DNA of 64,000 bases from Heligmosomoides polygyrus polygyrus (Eukaryota > Nematoda > Chromadorea > Rhabditida > Heligmosomidae): contig OX377203.1 of the NCBI GenBank assembly GCA_947396885.1, forward strand, positions 24,803,253 to 24,867,252. Reading direction: 5' to 3'. The translations under genes were made by a program, and so were the position numbers. Of the stretch, positions 34,101-46,100 are shown piece after piece. The first letter of the stretch is position 1. Every line of letters begins with the position of its first letter. The notes below the pieces were generated by a model. The model worked only from the letters and a program-made list of their open reading frames with translations, was not told where the DNA came from and did no database searches.

Positions 34101-37100
34101 TTATGGTGGCTAAATTAATCGGTCACGTCGCTCGATTAATTTGGCTCCTATATCTACTTGGCGTCGTGTTGCTCGGCGTCGAAGCATAAACGCGGCCTTG
34201 GACGATTTTATTACAGGGCCTGCTAGACTTTGTTTTGTCGTTCCCTTATCTAATGTCATGTTAGGGAAGTTCGCCCCGCCAAATTTGAACTGCTCTCGTT
34301 AGGATGATAGCTCTTTGCTAGTCTTTTATGCCTTGAATGGACCTCGTCAAGTCCCACTAATATAGTAGAACGCTAAAGCAAATTTCTGTCAGAATCTATG
34401 CTAGTGGTACTGGGGGGGGGGGGGGGGAAGAAGACTTCAGTGTCTGCTTCACAACTGGTATAAAAATTCAGAATAAACTATTTCTAAAAGACGGTAGACT
34501 GGATTTGTATGTGAGGGGTTCCTTTGCTATCACAAACAGTGCAGAGCCACATGTTCGTGTTTATTTGGCTTTTCTTGCGACACTGTTTCCTCCCTCCGAG
34601 TAGGGTAGATCCCTTGGGTCATGTTGTTGATCCTTATTTTCCTTTGTTAGTGCTAAATAGTGTTTATTGGACTTACTAAAACTACGAGCAAACAAAGTGA
34701 ACAAAGGGCCTGTTTATTCCATATTGGGGTAGAATGCATTGTTGAAGTTTTTATGGCGGAATAGTAAGAATTACTAGTTAGACAATATTAATTGCACTCT
34801 AGGATGTATACGTCCAGTGTGGCGGAGAACCTTCTCTCCAAGAAGAAGCAACACAAGCGGTTACTTGCTCTCCAGACTTGTTAAAAACGGCTAGTTTGCA
34901 ATCGTTCTTGCTACAACATTGTTGGGTTTTCATGTTTTTCGCGAAGGTGAGCAGCGGATACGGAGGGTGCGGGAATGGTGAGAGAATCGACCGTTTTTAC
35001 GCTCCGTACCGTAATCGCTCCAGTCAATCGTACACCGACCGAACACGCCCCTTTTTGGGCATGCTCAGGACTCAGCCGCACAGGCAGGGCGCATGAGGAT
35101 CAACGGGGAACGTCATCTGTTAGGTTTACGAGTGGGTTGGAACGTGACACGCGAAGAAGCTTTGCCACGCGGACCATTTAAGCTTTACGTGCCAAAACTG
35201 CCAACAATCCGGAGCTCCTTCCCTTGCCCAGACACGTTCCCGAATGGCAAGGCTGCGCTTACCTGGGCAGGACAACAAACTCCTACCCTTCGGATACATC
35301 GATAATTCAGGTAACATGGCTGTGAACCTAATCACTGCCAACCTCGAAGGCAATACCATGCAGAGTAGGCGTGTTCGATCGGTGCTGTGATTGGCTGCCG
35401 CGGCTACGTTAAGAGCAACGGCGCGTTCACCTCACCCGTTGCACTTCCGCATTTCGCCGCTGCCCACCTCCGCGACATGTACCTTTTTCTTCGCTGAAAA
35501 GACCATTGCTCAGTAGAAGAACACGAGCGACGTTTAATGTCGTGCGTTTTCTTTTGCGACCGATTTCAAGGGCGACATCACTTTAGGCAGTTTACTGTCA
35601 GTGCGACGAAGAACTGCGGCAGCGAAGATGGCGACCTGCGGTAATTGTCTAGCTGTTGCATTTCCCTTCCAATTCCACGAGAGTTAGACTTCTTGAGAGT
35701 TAGATCACAGATGCATGACGGTGGTTGTTGTATTCAGTGGCAGAGCGTCTGCGCTCAGTGTGAAGAACAACTTCAAACCCAAGAGGACGCAACTCAGAAG
35801 GCTTCTTGCTCCCCAGACTACCTCAAACAGGTTGTTCTTGGCTACTTCATAGAAGACTACTTTGCTGGATTTTTAGAGCGACTTGAACTCAGCTCCGAAA
35901 AACGAAGAGGTGTTATAATTTCTCTATGAAGCTTTATTAAATCACTGTTTTTATGAGGTCTCCGCCACTGCTGTCATTTTGAGCGGGATAACTTTATGTG
36001 GTATAAGCCTTCTTCGGTACACACGCTCGAGTCACCAGATCTGGAGTAGTTGGTGGTTCTCGGGATCCTCATAGAAGTTCGTGGAGGGAACATCCTCGGC
36101 TCGTGGCTCGAGCTGAGTCATTAATGGAACGTGGATGTTCTAATACTCCGCCACGATCTCTTCGTTAGGGATGTACTTGATGGTCGTCGTCGCCCCACCT
36201 TGCTTAGGTGACTCGAACGGGCTCTTGGACCTTCTCACTTATGGTCGTAATGGCGCTGCAGGGGCGTCGTTGCTCTTCTTCAAGTTTTCACCAAAGTGTA
36301 GTTTTTAACTGCGTTTACGGCGCCAACATCTGCTGCAGACCCTTTGGGGGGAGCTGCTCTGGTGGCCCTTAGTTAGTCGCTGTTGTTATTATACCTAATA
36401 TAGCCAAAACCTGAACAGCGTTAATATTGGAATCTCTCCTATCTCAGATATGGGCAATTCACCCCTTTATTAAGTACATTTGTTTTTTTCGGGTGCATGG
36501 GTGTAGCCCCATTGAAGTGGCCTCGTCGTTATTCCGTAGAAGTAGGATATGTGGCGCGTCCCGCAACGGGATCGACTAACGCCGACTTTTATCCGTTTTT
36601 CGTATTTATTAAACAACAGTACTTAATTTTCGGCCTTTGAGAATTGCTAACTTTCAATTCTTTCGTAAGTTCTTGAGCGACTTTTTTTTGTTTGAGGCGT
36701 TGTTTTAGGCTATATACTGTCACTGTGACAAGGAGCTCCTTGTACGAGAGAAATGGGGGCCTGCGGTGATTTTTCTGTTTTCCGCTTTGTTTTGTCCAAT
36801 CTTCATTCTTTCAGAAACCCAGAAGATTAAAGGATACGATTGGTTCAGTTCGCATTATAATGCACATGTTTCCAGGGTGAGGAGCAAGTTCGAACGCACG
36901 ATGATGAGACGCAGACTCAGACGTGTTCCCCAGAATTCCTGAAAACGGTGCGTATTTCTCCCACTTCTTCATTATGTACCTTTGGGTGTTATAGCCTTGG
37001 TTTATAGTTGCGCCGCTGCGCAGCGCGGTACCATAGTCGGAGTAGATATCGACCGGGCGCGCGAAAAATTGATATCCATGGCGACCATCACGCCGCGCCG

Positions 37101-40100
37101 CGTGACGGTGCAAGTGTAAGCCATGCCATAGATGCTTCTGATGCAGACCGCAGGATTAAAGTGTAAGGAACCTTTCCCACCACTCACTTTAGCGCTCAAA
37201 TTTTTGAAAATTGTTCTAGAACCTTCTCCCAATAACGCATATATAGGCTGACCTATGACCTACATTTACCACTATTGTCGTCATATTCCGTTACGACTGT
37301 GGCAGAGAAAATCGTCTCGACTGCAGGCTAGTTCGACTATTGCTTTACGAGTTCAAAAAGCAAAGCAGCGCAAGTGTCCCTGTGGATAACATGTTTGGAA
37401 CGATGGGTCCTATCCCTGTCTTCTACGACACAGCGAAAGTATGGTTCCGGAAGCTCAAGAACAGAGTCTTCCGCTGGGAGCACCAACCACAGTCTGGAAG
37501 GCCATTTGCAATGAATGATGAGCGCATCTGCCGCTGGTTCAAAGACCGAAGATCCCCGGCGCTGCACCCGTGAACTGGAAGAGGAACTCTAGTGCAGTCT
37601 CACCGCCATAGCTCAACACCTGCGTGGTCTTGGGAAGCCATATATGGTGCATGATACCGCATGAGCTTAGCTGCCACCAGCTACAGGTGCGCCGGGATGC
37701 GTGCATGAACCTCTTGACTTTACGGAGGAATTTTTCTTGGCTCGAGCACCTGGTCACGGGTGACGAAAAGTGGCTAGTCCACATTGACCACACACGAAAG
37801 CGTCAGTGGCTCAGTCGAGCGAAACAGGAATCCCCACTCCATGACATGAACTTCGCGAAAAAGGCAGTGCTCAGTGTATGGTGGAATCGAAACGAGATCG
37901 TCACACTGAGAACTGCTACCAGCAAATACCACTGTCACTAGTGATGGCTAGTGCAAGCAGCTGGATCGTTGAAGCAGCTGTCCGTGGGAAACATGGCAAG
38001 ATCTTCTTGTTTTACGACAGCGCGCGTCCACACGTTGCAAAGGCGACTCAGAAAAACAACAGTGTTTCGTATGGCATGTTCTGGCACACAACGTGTCCAC
38101 CGGACCTTGCTCCAACGGACTACCGTGTGTTTTTTCTCGTTTGCAGGAGGGAACATCTTGAAAAGTGCCTCGCTGAGTTTTTTCGTCAAAACGACAAGAA
38201 TTCTGTAGAGGCGGGATCTATCAATTACCTGAGAAATAGCACTGTGTTGTAGGTAAGGCCTCGTGCGTACTTAGGCCTATGTTATACCTCGGCGACGGGG
38301 TTGTCGGCGACGTCGGCGGCAGTGTTACACGGGTTGCTACGCAGTGCGTAGCAACCCGCGCAACACAGCGTCGCCGACGCGTCGCCGACGCGTCGCCGAA
38401 GTATAACATAGGCCTTACGCGACGGAATCGCGGCGATGAGTTTTGCAGAGCGACGCGTGAGAATTTAAACTTCTCAGCTCTCGTTCATCGCTCATCGCTC
38501 TGCAAGGGAGCGCGACGGCGATCTGCCCAGGACCAACGCTAAACAGCGCGCGCGGCGCGAAAAAGTATGTTATGCCCGCGATGAGCGCGGGAAGCCAACG
38601 CGCATGCCGACCGCCACTGTTCCGGCAGTCGCGGCGAAGTCTCCCTTGACTATATGACCGCGTGCGGCGCAATGGCGGTGACTTGAGCACCGCGATGGCA
38701 TCGCGGCGATGGAACTATGCCTCCAGTCTAATAGTCGTGCATTTGTTCGTTAATAGTTATATGTATGGAACGAAAGAATGGCATTTGAAAAAATTGCAGA
38801 AGTGGCGGGACACTTTTTAACAACCTAATAGAAAGAGCAAATTCACGCTAGGTTTGCACACAAACCAGTCATCACTTGATATTAACCGACTAACCCCAAA
38901 GGGATGTTTCATCCCTTTGGGGTTAGTCGGTTAATATCAAGTGTTCCTGAGAAGGGTAGGGCTGCTGCTTGTGTTTGAATGGCGGGAGAGAGTCGAATTG
39001 GAAGAGTCCACCCCTCAACTACCACAGGAGTATGTTTCGCTTTTACCGAGTCGAAAACCAAACGGGTAAGGAGCATTGAAGGTACTCAAGCGCGGCGGAA
39101 ACGCCCCACTAGAGCAATGGGGTGCCTCAAATTGCGCAGGCACTATCTTCATACGAAACGGTGGCGCAGGCGATTGTGACCTAGTTTTGTGGTATGGGTT
39201 TGGTTCCCACGGAGTGCATTTGTTTTGTATTCTCATAGTTTTACTGATATTTGAGAGCATCCAATACACATTCTCTTCTCTGGGCTCCCGCTGCGCAATG
39301 AACTGCCAAATACGGAGTTTCCCATTTTCCATGCTGAGTTGCTTATTACTAACTACCGTGCACGTCTAGAGAAAGGAGTAGGCCTCATATCCCAAAAGTC
39401 TACCCTAGGTAAAACGAATAACCCACGCCTAAGGCTTTAATTCAAAACTTTTTGAAGAAATCAATGAATGTTATGAGGGAAAGGACGGTTGGATCTTCAT
39501 AGGCTTGTAACGTCCCTTTTTCACACTCTTGAGCGCTAAATCTCTTAGGATCTTTCGAGAAACTCGTATCTATTTGATTATTTATTTGCTTGCACTCGGG
39601 GTGCATTAGCACATAGAAAGAGAACATCAAGAACAAAACAAGACTAAAACAAAATTCGAGCCAAACAAATTAATTGTGTACAAAATTGAATAAATGTGCC
39701 TTCAACCCAAATCCTCCAAGTCACATGAGAGAAAGAGAGAGTTTTCCTTTGAGGTACCATCTGTCTGCATTGGCTTTATGGAGGCTAGTTCAGTTAACAT
39801 TGTACAATACTACGGAATAAATTCGCCTTTGAGGTGGACAAATATGTCAGCGTATTTGACGGCGAGCACAGGAAACGCTTCAAAAATATGTATCTAGGCC
39901 GGAGACTCTCAAGAATCGAAAACCATTCCCCATTCTAACCTGTGGAAGCTGAACCTCATCCACTGACTTGTCTGTGTGGTAGCCACTAGAAGTCGATGTA
40001 TAAGCCACTCATGCTTGTTAATGGACTCCGCTATGTCAAATAGATCTGCTCCTCAAATTTTTTATTGCTAAGCTTGAAAATGTTTACGGCTGAACTTCTT

Positions 40101-43100
40101 GAGTACAGGTACATTATGTCCATTTTCTGCTCTCTGCCTTCACAGTCCATTTCAAAGGCGGTGTTGTTGATGTGTGGCATGTTTTCAGGCAGTTTACTGT
40201 CAATGTGACGAAGAACTTCTGTCGCAGCAGAGGTGGAGAACGGCGGTAATTTATATGTTCTGTTCTGTTGTTTTCTTTCAATTTCAAGGGAACTCGATAG
40301 AACTAGCTCAACTCCTGTTCTAGGAGATGTGCGTGCAATGTGAGGAACAGCTTCAAACTAAAGAAGACGCAACGCAGACAGTTACATGCTCTCCAGAACT
40401 CTTGCAAACGGTTAGCTTTTGCTTCTTTTCCTTTTTTGTACTCTGCGCTTACGTTAGCAAAAATTTCTGTCAGATGGTCTTGTTTTGTTGGAGGAATAGC
40501 ATATGCCTCTTTGTCATGTTTCTGCTTCTGAATTAAAATTAAATGGATAGGCTTAGAAAAACGACATGCTTTAAGGCTGTCCACTGTCAATGTGACGAAG
40601 AACTTCTATCCCAACGAAGGTGGAGGACGGCGGTAATTTTTTATTGTGATGTCCATGGAACAGGACGTTGATAGAATGGTCGAATTCTGATTCCAGGAAG
40701 TATGCGTTCAGTGTGAAGAACAACTTCGGACTCAAGAAGAGGGAACACAGACGGCTACGTGCTCCTCAGAAGTCCTAAAAACAGTTGGGGTTTGGTTTCT
40801 CTTTGGTTATGTCTTTCTTTCGCTCCCCAAAATACCTAGTTGGACTTATTTTAGCTGTTTAAACAGAATCTTTATCAGTTTTCTACAAGTTTCCTTACAA
40901 ATTAATCTTTATCAGACACGGATAGTTTTAGGCTGTGCACTGTCAATATGACAGGGAGCGTTTGTTGCGGGAGAAATGGGAAACTGTGGTGATTTTCTTT
41001 GGTTTTCATGAGGACGCAAAACTGGAAGTCCGATGCTATTTGTTACGCTATAGGTGTAAATCACGAATTTTCAGAGCGTTAGAGAACTTGAAGCTGTCGA
41101 AGATGCAACACAGACCGTTACCTGCTCTCCAGATTTGGAAACTGTGAGTATTTCACAGGTCTCAACGGTATGCGATGAGAGCAGCCTCCTTTTAGGCTAT
41201 ATACTGCCAATGTGATAAGGAATTCCTTTTGCGGGAGAAACGGGGAACTCCGGTGACTTTCTTTTTGTTATGACCTCTTTCTAGTTTCAAGGGAATTCAG
41301 AGTTAAAGAGAAATATTGGAATGAAAGACAAAAGTCACTGCATTTTTATTTTTTCAGAGAGACAAAGTGCTTCAAGTCCGAGAGGATGGAACGCAGACGG
41401 TCATTTCCTCTCCAGAGTGGATGAACGCGGTAGGTTCGATGTGGCTTGGTGTTGGATCTTTTTAAAGCAGTCATTTCTCTGAGAGATGAAATTAGAAAAC
41501 TTTTTTACAGTCAGGGTTATGGCCTTTTTGGCGACATTAATATCAAAACTACTTCCGATATTCACTTATTCTATTCCAGGCTGTGTGCATCGAATGCGAG
41601 GCTCGATTGAAGCACGCGGAAACCAGCAGAGCGGTAGTTCCTTCTTTGTATTTTTACAATAGTGTTTTATCAACGATAAGGTGCTGGCATGGGACCTATT
41701 ATAGGCTGGAAAACTTTGCGACTGATTTTGATTCCCTTTGTAGCACCGCTCTCATTAAACTGCATTGGCATGCTACTTGGTTTGTGCTCGTAATCTGTGA
41801 CAGCAGCGATAGATCGGCTCGATAATGCATGACCATCTACCGAACGATCGTAAAATTGCATGGTGGGAGTAGCTGTTATGTCTTTCGAGGCCAGGATCAT
41901 TTGGGTATGGAGCTCATGTGCCACCACATCAGTTCTATCCCTTCTAAATTCTCTCCAACTGCTAAGAGGCGCATATAGCTCGAAACCAATTTTTTGCATT
42001 TGCACTTATTCAACGTGGGCCACGTTGAATAAGTATTTAGCCAGCACTGTGACCTTCGGTACCTAAGCTTTGAATAAGGCAGCGCTCTAACACACCCAGA
42101 CAAGTCTGATATCTATTTGTCGAATTCTGGAGACATTCTATGGTGGATTTCAGTGCGCATTTGGTATACACAATGACGTGCGGTGACCAGCTGACGCAAA
42201 AGTTAGTGTTTTTTCCCTACCATTCCCAAGCAATCACCTATCCCAGAGAGTTGGAAGGCTTGTGGTTGGCTTGGGCAAGACCTGTAGAATAGATCCAGAA
42301 CGATTCTGGTTGGCCTGGAGGTGAAGTGAACGGTTATCAATTGGAGGTGAACTCAAAGGTAGAATGAGGCGTGGTTTTGGATGGAATTATTAATGATATT
42401 ACTGTTGGAGTAAGTGTGGAGGAGTCGGAGACGGGCCCGGTTCTCATGCATTCTGAATCGTCAACACATTGGCTTATCCATCGGCTGGTTACCGCATGTT
42501 TATGTAGAGGCTGAATTTGCATTGGAATCCACCCATCCCCTCAAAGGGATTGACTAACCTCGAGCATTATCCTGCATTCTTCGCATATGGTGTCACTTAC
42601 TGGAGCGGTATCTATAGCCAGGAGCTCATTGAAGATCACGAACATAAGCGCATCATTAGCCAGGCTGGCACTCTACAAATGGCCTCTTGAAACTAGACAA
42701 TTATAATTCTCTTGCTAATTGTTTGAACAGTAAATGTAATTAAGATTAGTTTAATTGCAGGATGCTAGCACCCAGTGCGATGATGAACTTAGAACGCGAG
42801 AAGGCGAAGGATTATCAACGGTATTGTTTTTACCAGTAATTATCCTATTTGATTTATTTTTGAAAGCGACTTTTGTTTGTGCTATCCAGGGTACGGCCTA
42901 ATTTCTGTAGCGTATACAGGCATCCAAATCTCTTTGAGAGGGACTAGAATGCTTCTGTAAAATTTTAGTTTGAATCCACACAGAGAGATGAAGAACTCAG
43001 GGTGCAGGAGGAGGAAAGGAGGATGATGGTGATCAGAACTTTCTTCTGATTCCTCGTCGTTGTGCCTTGTTTCTCTATTACATTTTGCAATTTTCAGGAG

Positions 43101-46100
43101 TTGCTGTTACTGCACGATCGTATCCATCTTCTCAGTGCGGAGAACGAAGAGCTCCAGAACAAATTAGACAATCTTCAGAGTCTTGTCGATCAGACAGCAA
43201 CACTGAAAAGAGTACGTGCCAGCTGTATCAATTTTTCTCCTTTAAAAATGGCTAGCAAACGCTTTCTTTGAAACATTAAGGTCCTTATAACTGTTTTTGG
43301 TAAACTCCAGGTTAATAGCTCATCGATGTGGCGCCGGGAAATAGCATGGGCCCTCGGTCACCTTCGAAAGCCTTGGTTGTACTAGAATCATACGCTGCCA
43401 AATCGCTATCGCTTATGTTCCATTTGATCTAAACGTCTTTGTAACAGTTTAATACAACAAATAACGAACCTGTCCCCTGTACAAGAAGGGGACGTGCACG
43501 ACATTGGCAACTATCGCCCGATCTGCTTGCTGTCCGTAGTCTACAAGCTGTTCACTCGAGTCATCCTGAATAATATCAGCAGAACGCTGGACGAAGGACA
43601 GCCACGCGAACAAGCAGGATTTCGGAGAGGATTCAGCACGATCGACCATATACTACCATTACGAAGCTCATCGAAATGTCGTGAGAGTACAAGCAGCCGC
43701 TGTGCCTTACGTTCATTGGCCCGAAGAAGGCATTCGACTCTGTCGAGACTGAAGCGGCCATCGAAACCCTGCGCATTCAGGGCGTTCTTTCTGAGGGAGT
43801 TGTTAGTAAGCTTTCAGTGGATTTACAACCAAGATCTGAAAATGAAGTGAAAAGCGACCCCTTAAACACTCTCATCATTCTATAGCGACGTCGTCGTCAA
43901 CGTGAGGTGTTCGGCAAGGGATTAACTTATATCTGATCTCCTCAGCGCCATTCTCGAAAACGATGGTTGGCTGCGTTACTTTGCTTATGGCTAGTGAAGA
44001 CCGACATTTCTGTGACTGGTTCAGTTTCTGATCAGAACATGAAAAAGAGCCATGGTGTTCTTCATTGTTCGTTTAAAATTCTTCCTTGTTTGGAGCTTTC
44101 TGCTAAACCAGGGACAGTTGTGCGCCAGGTGCATCATGTGCCGGACATCCTTGAGCGGCGAGAAGTACTGAGCTGTACAGGAAGAAACGAACAGTTCGAC
44201 GACCATGAGATCGTAAACACTGCGGCTAGTAGGGCCGGCTCCAGGCAGATGGCTGCCTCACGCTGGTGGCAGTTAACTGATTTCCGCCGATGTCGTGAGA
44301 AGATCCGTTGATCAGACCGTACAACAATAGCTTGATCAAGCTATTTGATGGGTGTAGTAACTGCGTCTTCGGAGAAGGCGTTTGATTATTTTGAGCTTCG
44401 TCGACGTTCGAGGACCAGAGATGCAGTTGACTGGCGACGTACTGCATTTCGTTGACTCGTTCACATTCGGTCCCATGGGATGTCTAAATAACTTTTGGAT
44501 GCCAACCAACCCGTTTGGACTGACTTCATCGTGAATGCCGTGAGCGGGAAATATACGTCCTTCAGTTATAATGTGCCACTGGGCCTCTCTGGCACGCAAC
44601 AGGTACTAATGAATATGTTATCTGCTGGCTTCCTTTCGATCAGTTCAATTAGGCCACAAGTGGTTTAGTGATTCAGCCGCTGACTTACTTTGACGCGTGC
44701 TGTGTATTGACGGAGCGGCGGTCGATCGGGAGAACTGGATGATGGATAGTGTACTATGAACGACGTCTACGAATTCAATTTTCTAATAATCCAATGTGAA
44801 CTAACTACAACCCGTTTGTTCAATTTCCTTTTATGTGGTTTCTAATGCCCAATGTGTTATCCTAATACTTGAGAGATCTTTCTTGTTGTTAAATTTACAT
44901 ATACGTTCCTCTGGTGGGAGCTTGTCCAACTTATAGTAAAAATTGTAGGAAATCGAACAGTATAAGGAGAAATGCGTGTTTTTGGAGAGTGAGAACCAGG
45001 CAATCAGGAAAGAAGAAGAGACAATGCTGAAAGAAACAGAGGCTAGTGCTGGGCAGCTAGTTGAGATGAAGGAGAAGGTGTGTAGCGAATGAAAATGCCG
45101 TTCGTTTTCATAGAGTAATTAACGGGGTCTTCATGCCTATCGGTTCTAGTTCGAGCACCTCAACAGCAAAGTGGAAGTTCTTCGCAAAGAGAAACACAAG
45201 GCGATGGAGGCTGCCGCTCGAAATCAGGAGCTGGAGTGGCTACTGGCGGAGAAGGAGAGGACGTTGCAGGAGAGCGCGACTCAGTGCCTTGATCTGAAGT
45301 CCAGTCTCGATGCTCACAAGCTCGAAATCGACGAGTTGAAGGTATCTACACTTTGTTTTATCTTGGAAAAGTGAGCTCGAGTGGGAAGGATACCGGGCCA
45401 GAGTGGCGCTTTGAAATGGATGTTGTAGGACGCAGCTTCGAGCACTGATTATATTGGGTTGATCGAAAAGTGTTGCAACACTAGCACAACAATATTACAA
45501 TACAATACAGTATAATACAATATACAAAAACTCAGTCCACGATATATTCCCCACCCAAGTCTAAGATCCTACCCCATCTTTCAGACAGCATTTCAATTCC
45601 TCATCGCCAGAATTCCGAGGGCTGTGAGGAAAAGAATTCAGAAACCTCCATTTCCAGTTGACGTCGATATCGAACTCTCTACCTCGAATATGCTGCTTCA
45701 GAGCTCTGAACAGGTGGTATTCAGAAGGAGAGAGGTCTGGAGAGTACGGTAGATGGGGCAGAACTTCAGAGCCTAACTCCTAGATTTTCTGGCGACTCAC
45801 TTGCGACATTAGGACGCGCGTTGTCGTGCAGCGTGTAGACATTTCCCCGTTCTGAACGTTTTTGGCGCATGGCGCCGGCCAAGCTCTGGAGCTGGGTAGT
45901 GCAGACAAATGCTGTGACTGTGGTCTCACTGTCCAGCATCTCCCAGTAAAACATGCCTTCTGAATCCCACTAGCAACACAGAAGAGCCTTCTTTTCGTGG
46001 TGTCCACGTTTCGGTTGTCTTGGAGCCGGTTCTCCGCGTGGGAGCTATTGGCTCTTGCGGGTGTGGTTAACATAAAGAACCCAGCTTTGATCACCAGTTA

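Noticed and set aside
25036..43028. CxxC zinc finger or metallothionein-like interpretation of the modules
   Set aside because: Most modules have one CxQC pair or a single C, and several have lost cysteine entirely (41358, 42969), so metal binding by four ligands per module is unlikely.
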